Shown here: positions 1 to 13,812 of the stretch, piece by piece | How the letters are laid out: each line of letters opens with the position of its first letter | How positions within the stretch are numbered: position 1 is the stretch's first letter | From: Chromera velia | Taxonomy: Eukaryota > Sar > Chromeraceae | Direction: 5' to 3' | Assembly (NCBI GenBank): GCA_018398765.1 | Contig: JAHBMJ010002770.1 | Coordinates: 1 to 42,500 of the forward strand | Length of the DNA: 42,500 bases | Notes under the pieces: model-generated | The model's input: the letters and a program-made list of their open reading frames with translations, nothing else | Database searches by the model: none | What the model was told of the DNA's origin: nothing | Made by a program: the position numbers and the translations under genes

Positions 1-23
1 ACACACACACACACACACACAAG

Positions 24-56
<33 letters not shown>

Positions 57-81
57 ACACACACTCACACACATACACACA

Positions 82-117
<36 letters not shown>

Positions 118-129
118 CAGACATACACA

Positions 130-174
<45 letters not shown>
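1..174 (+). repeat. (CA)n then (GA)n microsatellite
   Basis: Dinucleotide repeat at the window edge: CA to about 146, then GA to 174. Confidence 0.95.
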
Positions 175-177
<3 letters not shown>

Positions 178-608
178 TCCATGGTAGACACCTCAGAGAA
201 CTGGAAACATGTTGAGAATCGGCGGATGCAAGCACATGAATCCGTCCGTCTATCCGCGCAAGGGCTCGGCTGGACTGACCCCGCAGAGGGGGGGTCCCGG
301 ATGTCGACGAGATCCATGAGCAGGGAGTAGGTAAAGCCGTGGTTCCCCCCCTGAGATCGTTTGTGCGCCGTCTCTCCCTCATATCTTCTCCAGGTGAGAG
401 GCCGTCTCCTCGGGAAAGTCAAAAAGAGAAGCACAAGGCAAGCAAAGGCAAGAGCGACAAGGCCTCCGAGCACAGCAAGAGAAATGGGATGGGGGAAAGA
501 GACGGAACATCCCGATTCTGGATCTGTCGGGATCGGCGAAGAGATGCTCAAAGTCTCTGAAAGGAGACGGCACGATGCTGTACGAAGAGGGTCGCTCGAT
601 ATCTTCAT
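51..608 (-). CDS. Weak candidate: partial membrane-protein ORF
   Basis: A 185-codon open frame. Its middle part contains one plausible membrane segment (LAVLGGLVALAFACLVLLFL), followed by a basic stretch and a stretch without obvious repeat character (NHGFTYSLLMDLVDIRD). The C-terminal third is translated CA/GA microsatellite and cannot be protein in this form, so a splice site or the true end would have to lie near 180. I recognise no family. It may be an exon of a gene extending off the left edge, or chance. Confidence 0.2.
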
Positions 609-2239
609 GACGGCGCACTTACGTGAGCCGTCGAAGGTCTTTTTTTGTTGCTCTCAGTGTCGCCTTATTCTGTTCTGTGAAGCCGGGGTGGGCTGGCGAA
701 GCACAAAACGGTTCTCATAGCTCAAATCATATTAAAGCCTCCAAAGCTACATCCAGCTACGCCCTTCCTAGCTCTGCATGAATTTTCTCGGCCCGCGCGG
801 GACTCCGCGGTATCTCCGCTAGCATAGTCGAGCAACCCGCGCGCCGGCGCCGGCCGGCAAGTTGCGGCGGCAACCTGGCAAGTGAAAAATCCATGCAGCC
901 TGTAAATTCCAGAATGTTATCCAGCTTCGGGATCGAGTTGGAAGCCAACGTGGGATCGACTAGTCGTAGCTACTCGTAACCCCAGGATACCGCAGGACCC
1001 ACTTCACAACAACAAAACAATCTGCTAATAAAATATTTAGGAAGAATACTGTGGAATGTCCTGCAATTACATGGAATTAGACAATAACTCTTATTTCGGT
1101 TTTACTAGTATCATGTACAATTCCCCATTCAAAAACGAAAAAAAGTTTTACAAAAAGCAATGTGACACACAAGAATAAATTAATAAGTCAAGAATTAAGT
1201 GGTCGAGGTGGTTGTCACTTGTTGAAGCCGGTGCATGAGCCTACGTTTAAAAACAGACTGACCAGCTATATATATTATTATACATTATACATTTGTCTAG
1301 ACATTTGCATCTAAATTTATATGCTCCAACGAGCCTTAAAGTATATATTTATTTAGATTTACGATGTAATACACTATACAAGGGCGTAACGAGGCTGAAT
1401 ATACCCTTAGATATACCTTTTTGCTGCACAAAAAACTGAAAGAATCTTAAAAACTAACTAAAACATTCAAACAGCCGTGTTTTGCAAGAAAAAACACAAA
1501 CTTTAAACAGAATCTATCACGGGCTTGCGCATCGATGATCGATCCGTCGGCACAGAATCGCATGCACTGGACGTGAAAATTATGGTGAAATGCACTAGGA
1601 AATGCAGCATGTACTTGCGAGTCCTTGCCAGAAGTTCCCAGACCCAAGCATCACTGAACACCGAGCCAAACATAATGACAAAACAATTTGAAGCTAGATT
1701 TGAAGCATCCATAAGAACCAAGTGCAAAAAATGCAGGATGCTTTATCGGCAGACAGAGGAATCATGCAAAAAACCAATGAAGAATTCAGACGACGAACAT
1801 CTTGATGTGTCTTCTCACAGGTAGATGAGGGCAATGGAAAGACGAACCGACTTTCTGAGCATGCACGCATGACCAAAAAATACATGCCACAAAAAGAGAT
1901 TCAGACTGTCTGTCTCTGGAACAGAAGTCCCTTCCGGGTCTGCACTTAGTACTAATCTCCGTGTGTCTGTACTGACTGACTATCTGCATCCGAATGACAT
2001 TGCGTGGGGGTCCTTAGAGGGTGCAAGGACATGCTGCTCCCTACCTCTCCCTCCAGAAAGCTGGTTGGTCTCTTTATTCCTCGTCCGCCTTGACCGGCCG
2101 GAGTTAAGCCTCAAAGGGTCTGCGCCTGCCTGTCTTCCAATCTTCCTTCCATCCTTGCTTGCCTCCTGCCTGCCATCCGTGCATCCACCCAACCAACCAT
2201 CCCTCCTTCCTTCCTTCTTTCCTTCATTCGTTTCGTCTC

Positions 2240-2284
<45 letters not shown>

Positions 2285-4264
2285 CTCACTCAACCAACGA
2301 CGAAAACCCTCTTCGACTTTTTCGACAACTCCAGGCAGGCCAACTCTCTCTCTACTCAATTAATTGCTCACACGTACCCTGCCCAGCTTTCAAGCGCTCA
2401 AACCAAGAAGAGAGAGCGCCATTCTGTCTGATTGGCATGCAAACAAGCATGGAAGAAATTTGACGGATCAATCCGAAGTCAAAAGAGCACTGAGGACGTC
2501 AGGCAGCGATTGAAAAAGGAAGAGCGCCGCAAGGAAGTCCAACTGCGTACGCGCGTGGCAATCCCTAGCAGACTGCTTAATTTACATCCTGTGCAAAATG
2601 CACACATGCACCAAAAATGCGCAACACAGGAAGGCTCGTAAAGTTCTTGCATGGCTCAGTCTGAACCAATCGTTCGATGCTCTCGAAATACTCCCTCCTC
2701 AACTCCCTCACTTCACATCCCACGAAGCGGTCGGTCTGCGCCTCTCCCGCCCTTAGTATTTTCTGTGTTTGCCATGGTAGTCCGATCAAGACCACAGAAC
2801 AAAGAAAGAAACAAGGCGACAGACCGGATCGACATCCGACTGAGAGCGAGCGACGGCGCTCGTTGCCCCTCCCCGAACTCACTACAGCATTCACGCACTC
2901 CCTTTCTCTCTTTCTGTAAAACTGCTGCAAGAGTTTCAAGATGATTCCCGCTGATTCCCTGAAAGTGCCAGTCAGCGCGGGCTCGTCCGCTCCACTCGGC
3001 ATTCTCCTCTTGCCCCACGTACACCCCTAGCTGATGAGAATTCATTCCAACATTGCTACAACGACATGCAAGTAAGCAGGGATTCAGACGGACACGTACA
3101 TGCAGCGAATCGATCAATGACCCCATTTGGATTGCAAGTCCGCAAGTCCCCACGATCGACGCTTCTCTTTACTAGCTCTCTTTTCTTTTCTTTTCTTTTC
3201 TGTCTGGGCAATTCACATGCTCATGTCGGCACACGCAGGCACACAGAACCCCCCCCTTCACCACCACACGGTCTCGGAGCCTCCCACCATCTCGGGTTGA
3301 CGTCACTTTGCATCCATGCATTCACTCTCTGTCTAAAGCTTTCTGAACTTTCTGCCTTTCGGAGGGCGGGCCCGTCAGCTGACTTCATCCAGCCCTGACT
3401 TCACTTCCTTCCCCAAGGCTCTCCCCCTTTCTGCTCGGCCTCTGCCAATCCCTCTATACATCTCCCAACAAACAAGAGTAGAAGGAAGCTAGGGTGACCG
3501 AAGGAAGGAAGGAAGGAAGGAAGGAGGGAAGGAAGGCATCGATTCTCGACAGGAGGGAGGGCATGCACAAAATTGTTCCGTTAATTCCGCCATCAGGCGG
3601 CCGATTGATCCAATCCATCGACAGCTAGTGCAACGCAATCAAGCAATCAATGAATCAATGAATCAATGAATCAATCAATCAATCAATCAGTCAATCAAAA
3701 GGTAGGCATCCATCAGCAAACAGCGAGTCACACACGCACTGGCTATGTATGTTACAAAAAGACAAAAAAAAAAACTCAACTCAAGTTTCCCTCTGAACGC
3801 AATGTGTGTGCCCGCATCTCATCATTCATTCAAAAAGGCATGCCAGACTCATGAAGCTAGAGAAATAAAGTCACCTGTCTTTCCAAAAATGTTCATCGCT
3901 TTCTTCCTCCACCCAGCTCGCTTTCTGCCTTCTGAAGCCTCTCTCTTTCGGGAAGGCCCTCGATCGTCCAACCGAGAACGCGTGGCGGCCTTTCTTAGGT
4001 TCCTTGACCGCCTACTCGTTCATTCATTCGGTCGTTTGCCGAAGAATCACGTATTCGTTGATTGAAGAAACAAACCATCTTCTTGAAACCACTGACTGCA
4101 TTGTGAATGGTGCGTAAAAGGTAAGAAGACCCTATTGATGTTTCCTTCCCAATTTGACCTCCGATTTTTCATTTCTGCTGCTCTCTCTCTCGCTTTTCGT
4201 TTCTCATTTTGAATGCATATCGGCGTGGAGCTCGACTGGCTTGAGGTCAAGATTGTGTGTGTGA

Positions 4265-4303
<39 letters not shown>

Positions 4304-5299
4304 AGATTGTTGACTTACTTTATCTTCCTTCCCCCCCCCCGGATCATTCGATTCTTTCAATACGTTTGGTTGATGATCTTCTCATCTTCACTCCGCTTCC
4401 TTCTCTTCCTCTCTTCCTTTCTGTGCGTCGTTTTTTGTGCCCACTGATTCCTTCCTTTCAGCTCCCTTCCCTCCCATTCTGACGGGCACCCCGAGAACAT
4501 GAGAGAAAGCAGACAGAAGCACTGACTGGTGTCCTTTTGAGACGAAAAGCAAAAGAGAGAAAAAAAGGGGACAAACAGAAGCTAGGACGTTTGCATAAAA
4601 AGAGGTGCAAATAGCAGAACAAGGAGAAGAGGAGGGGAGAAAATGTCAATCCAAATATCCGACCACTCCTGGATCACTGGCTTTCACAGACAAGGAAATC
4701 AAACAAAATGGTGTATGCAGAATCGGACTCTGCCCTCCACGTTCACACCATGCATCCAGTCATACTCCCCAACTCAGGGAAAAACAAAAAAGAAACTCAC
4801 TGCATGTCCCGCCAACACTTCTAGAAGGAAACGAAGAAAAAAAACAAGCAGTCCAAAAAGTCTTCTTAGGGAAAAGGAAATGAAGTCGGAGTAAAAAAAT
4901 GCACTCACTGAAAAGCGCATGCATGCACACACACACACACACACACACATTTCTCATCACTGTTTTCTTTTCTTCTGTCTTTTCCGATCAAGTGCTCACC
5001 ATGTCATGAAGGGAACACACAACGAATCTCGGTCCAATCATTTGCACTGCATCATGCATGAGAGACTCGTTGTTCTCGATTGCTCTCGATTTGCTCACTT
5101 GTCGCCCTCAACGGGTGCAATGAAGTGTCCGTTGCTTTCTGCATCTTCTCACATTCGTTGCTGTCTGCCCACATTTCATCTTCCCTTCAAATCCTTTTTT
5201 CCCTTGCCTTCTCTCCTTTCCTCTCCTCTCGTTCTCCGCACTTCGCTTTCTGCGTCTTTCTCTCCCTTTTCTTTTCCATCCCCTCTCTGTGCTTTTCTT
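609..5299. other. Gene-poor, repeat-rich DNA downstream of the fatty-acid gene
   Basis: No ORF here has protein-like character. A GC-rich patch at 775-860 is followed by AT-rich DNA to about 1500. From 2000 on the plus strand is pyrimidine-rich. Microsatellites: CT then GT at 2237-2285, TTTTC at 3180-3200, GGAA at 3501-3536, AATC at 3643-3695, GT at 4254-4300 and CA at 4925-4948. The 3' untranslated region of the fatty-acid gene should lie just below 5300. Confidence 0.45.
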
Positions 5300-6939
5300 T
5301 CACCGCGCCCCCGCTTCTGCAGCCCCAGCGCCCCTCACCCTGACAGGACGAGGCCCCGCAAACTCAAAACGGAGCTGGTAGAGGAGAATCGCGTCGATCA
5401 GAAACCCTGCATGCATGCAGACAGGCGGAGTCGAGAGACATATGCATACGCACATGCATACGTATCCACATACACATATGAACACATCAGTGGGCACACG
5501 TATCTCTGTGATTGTACACCCGTCCCACACTTAATGCATTCATTATACGTCATACAAGATGATGTTCACACACACCAAATTCGTTTCGTCTATCGATGCA
5601 CTCACTCATTTGTGTTTCTTCTCTCTCATGATCTGCATTTTCCATCTTCTATAGCCACAAGAAGCATAGCAGAGCCGGCATCTGCACAATCGAGTGCCCC
5701 AATCTGATTCGACACTGGGAGGGAGGGACCACATACACACGCATGCATACAATAGACGCACACAAATGACTTCAGGCAGGCGCACACAAAATTAATTGAT
5801 TGATATGCATAGATAGATATCTGTCCGTATGTATGCCCACCCACCCACCCACCCGCAGCACAGTAGGCGAAGTAGACGTCCCCGAACATCCGGGCGAAGT
5901 ACTCGTCGTAGAGTGAGGGGGCCACAGAGCAGGCGTCGTTGAGGAGAAAGTTGTCCCTCCACTTCCGCAGAGTCAGGTAGTAATCCTCCGACCTGCGAAG
6001 GAGTGAGTGAGTGAGTGAGTGCATGGGGGGGGGGGTGAGTCGATCAGAGCATGCGGGAAGGAATGCAGGTAGGTGCATTGCATGGGGGGGTTTGTCTGTA
6101 TGTATCTTACCGGAAGCCCTCGTCCCACCCCCCACGCCAGAAATATTATTCATTGCCTTATCTTCACTTCTCTGCTCATGTCGTTCGGTCCGTCCAGCAA
6201 AGCAAAGCCCTCCATCCGAAAGAATGAAAAGCCCCCCCCCCTTCTCTCTCTCGTCTTCCTTCCTCGCTTCCACACAGCCTGGCTAGTCTCCTCCCTCTTG
6301 GTCGACTCACTCACTGACTGACTGACTGACTGACTGACTGACCTGTTCCGCAGTAGAGTCAGCTCCATTCCCTTTCTCGCGGCCTCCTTTTGAATCCTCG
6401 CGAGAGAAGGGCACAGACCCCCTGGGAAGATGAGTGCGTTAATGACGTCACTGCTCCGTCGGTACCTGTCGTATCTGCAAGCAAAAAAACATGCCGGTTG
6501 ATTGCACATAGATATGCACACACCAAGTGTCAAAAGCAAAAGCTCAAGACAGAGGCATGCAGATGCATTCTCTCCCAGAGTAGAGTTAGACACACACAAA
6601 AGTAGAGTTAGACATCGGACTAAAGGAAACCGGGAAACATTTGTGTCTTTTGCATGAGGAAAGTACATGTGCTCTGCCTGTAGGCAAGCACAAGTGAACA
6701 AAAGAGGAAGCAGAACAGTTTCGCTATGTATGCTAGAGTATCCCCAGACGCGTACACGCATATGTACACATGTACGTACTCAACCAGTCTCATAGAGACA
6801 TAGAGGGGTCCTGAAAACGAAACCCGCCAGCCACTTCGCGTTTTGAACTCTGCCTTTTTTTTTCATTCTGGCTCTGGCAAGGCAGAGCAGTCCGTGATAA
6901 AAATAAAGACTCTTCACCCCTTAATTCCTTTCACACCAC

Positions 6940-6973
<34 letters not shown>

Positions 6974-9946
6974 GACGAACCAACCTCCAGTCAGGCATGC
7001 AGATGGCCTGCAGCACGACCCGCCCGCTGGGAGCGCAGAGTCGAGCCAGACAGTCGAAGTAGGTCCCCAGGTTCGAGTCCCCGGCTGCCTCAATCATCTC
7101 GCAGCTGATCTGCAGACAACAGATACGAAGGAAGGAAGCACAGAAAGGGAGGGGGGGAGGAAGGGATAGAGGAAGGTCTGCAAGTCACTACAATCATTTG
7201 GCTGACTGGCCCAAGCTCTCTGTGGGGGCATGCACAGTTCTCGGGTGGATCGATCGAAAGGAACAATCGGACAAGCAAGCGTGTCTTTCCTGAAGAAAGA
7301 AGGAAAGAGCACTCAGCGAAAATGCCGGAGAGAAAAAAGGTCGGTCGGCGTGTTTTGGTCCTTCTTTCTTGGAAGCAAGAGAGAACACTAGCTCCCAAGT
7401 ACTTACTGAGTCCTCACCGTGTGTGCCCCAATTAAACAACCAGGTAGGCAAGAAAACGTTTTCAAAACAAACCCACACACGAACAAGGAGGGAAGGAGGG
7501 AGATAGATTCACTGCAGGAAGGACCAACCACGTGATCGTAAAGTTCCCCCTCCTCCCCCAGGCTGCCCTCTCCAGTGGCTCGATCAAGTCCCCCTCCAAG
7601 AACGGGAAAGTAGGACAGCGCATACTCGAGAAGGGTCTTCCGGCCTGAAGCGACGGGGAAGGGATCATCTCAAACACAGACAGAGACACAGAAACACAGA
7701 TGCACTCACCCACGCCCAAACTCACAACGAAGGAGAGCCAAACAGATGAACGGCGGATGAAAGGGAGGAAAGCAACGGTCTCTCTCTTTTTTTTTCTCTC
7801 TGTCTGTGCATCGTGCAGGATTCGCAAAAGAACCGACAGCTTTCGATCTCTCACGTTGTTTCTCTGACCACCCTACTCTCCCACACACCCGAGTACTCAC
7901 CTGCGCCCTTGAACTTCCCCGCAGAAGTTCCTTTCTTTGCGAATGGAATCTGTCTGTAGTCGCAGAACAAGAAGAAAACCCTGTCTTCCATATCTGCGTC
8001 CTTGACTGCCTGCTGGGCCCAGGAAAGCTGCTCTTCTGAGAGCGTTACCCCAGTGACCATGCACCCACGCTGGCGTGCTGCGTACAGAGCGAACCCCCCC
8101 CAACCACAGCCCACGTCGAGGATGTGGTCCCCAGGGGAGGGGTCGATCAGCTGTAGCAGGGCCTCGAGTTTGTTCTTCTGTGCGATGGCGAGGGAGTCAG
8201 TGACTCTGCCGTCGAGGGGAGAGACGAAATTTGCACACGAGTAGGCCATAGTGGGTCCATCGAGAAATTTGGAGAACATCGCATTGCCTGCAGGCAGGTA
8301 GGTGGGCATGCATGGGTGTGTTGGTCGTCTCGAGAGAGTTTATTCTTTTTATCATCCGCATCGTTCACCAAGAAGAAATCGTCCACAAATTGGACGTACG
8401 GGGAAAAGCTGCTCTCTCTCTCTCTCTGTGTGTGTGTGCGTGCAGCAGTTTTCTGCATGGACAGCGTTCCTCCCACTTGTTTCACGTTTTCTTTCTGTTC
8501 AGGCATCGATCTGACTTAACAGAATTATGTCTTCTGCACTCAACTGCTGACCCAATCAATTCAATCAATCAGATCGATCAGGGAGAATCGAAACAATGAA
8601 GCACTCGTGAACTGGAAGATGCATAGAGAAAAACTCCTTTTTTTCTTTTCTGCTTTCCACTGCTGACCCAAATCATAGTGCGCCGCCACATTCCGACGGG
8701 CCTGATCCTCCCATGTGCCCTCCCGAAGTCTGTGCCTCCAGGCTCGCACTGAGAGGAGCGGAATGGACGCCAGGGAGATCACGGAAGCCAAAAGAAGACG
8801 CGCGAGTCGCTCGGGATACACAAAGTCTGTATACCCAGATGCCACTGCAAGACGCGTGAGACGCGCGAGGACTGAAGACGCCGACGTCTCCGCCTCCCTT
8901 GCGGCGGCACCACAGGGGCCCCCAGTGGGCGGTCTGACCCGCCGCCCCGGGCTATCCACGACCCTCCGCGCGATGATCACCATGCAAGAAAGCAAGTCGG
9001 GGGAGTCCCAGGCACCGTTTGCGTACGAGAGCGCGTATCTGAAAGTCAATGCACGCGGAGACAGTTGGGGATGTGTGCTAAGATCAGCAGCGTATCCACA
9101 TGTGCAAAAGATCTGTATGTGCAACGTTGGACAAAAGGAACGCGATGATTGCATGTGTCCATAACACCATGCGTGCGGTACCGAAACTTGCAAGACAGAA
9201 TTTCTCTTCTCCGCATCGCGCAGTCATTTCGTCGAAAAGAAAGACGGCACGCAGCACCGCAAACAGAACTCAGGTAGGTACCATCACACACGCCTGCACA
9301 AAGAGAAAGAGACAGGATATACCTAGAATTTGCTTCTGTAGAAGGCACACGTACGGCAGGCGCATATACCGGCAGAAAGAGAGAAAGAAAGAAAGAAAGG
9401 AAGGAAGAAAGAACGAGAGAAAGACAGACAGGGAGAGGAAGGAAAGGAACAAAGGAATTAAGGCAGGAAGGAAGGAAGCATCCCCCCCCGGTGAGCAGCA
9501 AAGCAGATTATCCCTTCCTGTCTGCTGCCCCTCTCTCCCCCACCCACCCACCTACCCGATGTCCCCCTCAAGCAGCCACAGCCAGGCTGCCCTTCTGACG
9601 TCTCTCAGCCGGATCACCCCCGAGTTGTGGATCAGAGAAGAGTCCAGGCCCGAGCGTCCGTCACTCCGCACGTGCGGGTAGGCGTACCTGAAGGAAGGAA
9701 GCCCAAAGAGAGAGAGTCTATCGGACGCGCAAGAGGACAATCGATACAGACATGAATTTGGCCCCTGAAGGGCCAAAAAAGACGGGAGGGGAACGCGGGA
9801 ACGTTCACCCAGATGCCATGCATGCGAGTTCACATGAAATTGAGTGGTTGAAAGGAAGAAAGAGGAATTCCTGGGGAGAGGGGGCGGGGGTCAAGAAAGG
9901 CGGAGAGGCGTCTACACAGAGCACGAAATGGAAATGGACGAAAAAA

Positions 9947-9981
<35 letters not shown>

Positions 9982-11134
9982 GCTGAGTTCCGAGTCGGGT
10001 CGGCCACTGGATCCACAGCTCGTCTCCGTACTGTGCGTGTGGGGAAGCGAAGAGGATTTTCAGTCCTTGGTGGAGCGCCATCACAGCGAGAGAGTCCAGC
10101 CACGAAACGGAGCCTGCAGAACAGAAGACGAAAGACAGAGACAGGAAGGAATCGACAACATGAATAAGCCGGACACAGACAGCATGCAGACGGACGACAT
10201 TTGACCTTGCAAAAAAAGTCCACCCGGTTCCTCGTTCTGCATGTCTTGTTCAGAGTTTCCTTACCCCACAAAAGCACAAGATTTTGATCAACATTGTACT
10301 ATTTGCCTTTCAGATTAATTTGACCATTTACCCACCTGCAGGAGCAAGGACTGGCGAGAGACGTCCAAATCTCTTCTGGCGTCTCCAGTCGGCCATGGTG
10401 AGCCTGTCGACCTCCACCTCCACCAGCTGGCCCCTGTCCCTCTCTCTGCCTCCGAGCCTGCTGAACAGTGAGGAAGTGCGAGAGGGGGAGCCAGTCGAGT
10501 GAGAAATTGAAGGTGTCGACGCGCCCCCGTCCCCTCCCTCTCCTCCTCCTCCTCCTGCAGGGGCGGCAACCGTACTTGAACTTGTGCACGCATTCAGCTC
10601 TCTCTCTTTGACCTCGCTCCCTTTCTCCGTCTCCGCACAGAATTCCGAGACGGAGATAGAGACGCCAGGGCCGAAGACCCTACCCGATAGGGGCGCCATC
10701 ACCCGATCTGCCGCCTCCAACCCCGACACGAACCCGTCCTCGTGAAACCCGAAGCCCATCCAAGCACCTTCATCAAACACACATATACACCTTCATCCAT
10801 ATATTATATAGACACACATACACCTCGTGAAACCCTTTTTTTTTTAAGCCCATCCAAGCACCTTCATCAAACACACATATACACCTTCATCCATATATAT
10901 ACACACACATACACCTCGTGAAACCCGAAGCCCATCCAGGCACCTGAAAGACCGAAGGAAGGAAGGAAGGACGGCAACATAAATTTCGTCCTTCCTTCCA
11001 TGCTGACAGAAAATCATACAGATCTGCGGATCAACAAATGAGGTATACAGGGACACGGACGGACAGAGACAGAAAAAGAAAGAACAAGACACACCACTCC
11101 CACCCACGCCCAGATACACACAAAGGGAGAAAGA

Positions 11135-11188
<54 letters not shown>

Positions 11189-13780
11189 AAAAGAGAGAGA
11201 AGGAGAGAGAGAGAGAGAGAGAGAGAGATCGCGCGAGGGAGAGAGAGAAGACAGACAAGGGACGACGAAGAAAGAAAGGAGGCTAAGAACAAGTTAGCAA
11301 ACAAACATGCGAACAGCATTGAAGCAAAAGAAACAAACCGACTCCATGCATGCATACGAACACCCGCCCACGCATCAACTAACCAACCGACCAGCGAGAT
11401 GAAGGCCGTTCTCCCCGAGACCCGCGCGACGCCACTGCCTTCTGACTCGGGAGACCAATGAAGGGTCCAACACTGGGTGGGAGAGTCGGGTCCGAAGGAA
11501 CACTCGGGAGGCGTCGATGGATTTTGGATCGGGGTCGTTTAGTGTGACAAAGACGTCTGGTGCCCCTGGGGGGGCGCTGAAGAGTTTGTTCGACCAGTAG
11601 GTCAGCGTCGGGACTGGGGGGGCGTGGGTCCAGTCACCGCCGGACATCCTCACCTGCTGATTTCTGTCTGTGCCTTCGCGCTTGTGAGGGGGCAGTTGCA
11701 TGAATGCATTCCATGAAGCCCACTCTCTTTTTCTCGGGGGCATGCGAGAGCTGTCGGAGTGGATGATGATGTCGGAGTGAGTCGATTGGAGCTGATTGAG
11801 GAGGGTATTCAGTTCTGTCAAGTTGGCAGTTTGTGGAGACGCAGCTCTACCCGGTTCGTCGGGAGGGGAGAGGAAGGGACGGAGAATGGGAGCCACCTGA
11901 TGGCAGTTCGTTGCAACAATCACATGATCAAACAACAAATGACCAGCAGAAGGTCCAGAATCTGATCCCTTCTCCTCGGGCACCAGTCTCCACGAACCTC
12001 CTCCTCCCTTCCCTAACCTTGCTCCTCCCCTTCCCTCTTGAGAACTCCCCTCAGCCTGTTGCGCTCCGCCCCCCTCTACAGACCGGACAGGACTGTTCAG
12101 GTGAACACGGAGACGGTTATCGGATTCCCACCTGGAATGTGTGTGATCACGCAGTTGTTCGTTTAGTCCAGCAGGAAGGTAGGCAAGCATATGAATGAAC
12201 GAGAAGGGGAGGAAGGCAAGCAACAGACAGGGGGCACATGATCGAATGATTGCATCTGAAATGCATGGTCCGTGCAGGAAAAATGCGAACGAACATGCAT
12301 GGGGCCAGACAGACGTCTGGTTGCATGTCGGACTCCCGCCTCCTGCCGTGCTTCTCTGATTTTCTATCTAAACATTCATTCGCGCATTATTTCATTCATT
12401 CACTGCGGTCATTTGCTACCATACACACGAACAGCGGAAACACCAGAAAAGAAGAGAAGAGAAGAAACAGGCTGTCACAGATTCTCTCGCTGCCACACGC
12501 ACAGCATTCCCCGTCCCGTGGGATCGAGCCATCTAAATTCATGGGCCGTTCTTTCTGACAATCCAGGGAGGCAAACTCCCACCAGTCAGTCAATCCGTCT
12601 CGGCACGTGAGTCGACGGAAAACGAGAAGAAAAGAACAGTCAGCTGTTTTCTCTCTCTCAGATACATACTCGCAGTAAAAGGGAAAGGAAGAAAGGGAAG
12701 GGAGACCGAGCCGGTTTGTGTGACATTGGCAGCTGGGTGCTTCTGTTGCATATTTTGTTCTCATGCACGCAAAAAACTCCCTACCAGACCCATCACTTTC
12801 TTCCATTCCATTCCATTGACAGACAGACACAGTGTGCTTCCTTCCTTCCTGGCAGCAGGCAGGCCGACGTACCTCCGAGTCCACGCCTCCAGATAAGTAA
12901 AAAAGAATTCTGTATGAAAGAAAAAAAAGAAAAAAAAAAGGCCGACGTACCTCCGAGTCCACGCATCCAGATAAGCGGAGGGCCCCTCCTTGAGAGTGTA
13001 CCACTGAAGCTTGTCGAACTGAAGGAGACCGTGGTTCCTCATGAACACCAAGACGGTGTATGCCGGGGTTGCGTCCATGGACGTGGGCGCACAGGACCAC
13101 ACAGACATGCAGAAGGGGCGGAGATAGTCGTCGACAAACTCTTGTTCGATCTTGTGTTCTGCGCAAAAGCCTGACAGGGATGTGCGCCTCCGCACTTCCT
13201 CAACGGCTCGCTCCTCGGCTCTCTCTGTTCGTCCTGCCGACTCTGTCTCTGTATGTGTCTCTGTCTCCATTTTCTTCTCGAGGTCTTCCAGCCACTTCCA
13301 AGCGGCGCAGTGGAATTTGGCCATGCCTCTCACCATACGGCGGAATCTAGAGTTCGTCAGGCCGTTCACGAGAAGAGAGAGGGGAGTGGACGCCCAATTT
13401 CGCCCTTCAAACGGAGGCGGCCAGGTGACAGAAAAGCTCATCGTCGTCTCCTGCTTTCACGCGTTTATTTTCATACAGAATATGAAAATGAACGCATACA
13501 GAATTCTGAAAAGAAACGCAGGTGACAAAAAAACTCATCGTCGTCTCCTGCTTTCACGCGTTTATTTTCGTACAGAATTCTTGTTCATACAGAATATGAA
13601 AATAAACGCATACAGAATTCTGTATGAAAATAAACGCAGGTAACAGAAACGCTCATCATCGTCTCCTGCTTTCACGCACAGAGTCCATAATGTGGCATCC
13701 ATCCGGTCGTCTTTTGCAACGTACCCATCCATTCATCGGTACATACAAGCAGACGCCAAAACAGATGGAAGTAGGCAGGC

Positions 13781-13812
<32 letters not shown>

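Noticed and set aside
9556-10767. A DUF1365 domain between oxidase and methyltransferase, as in some bacterial operons
   Set aside because: The segment aligns by eye with the linker and N-terminal part of plant CFA synthases (RLRDVRRAAWLWLLEGDIG), and no DUF1365 hallmark is visible.
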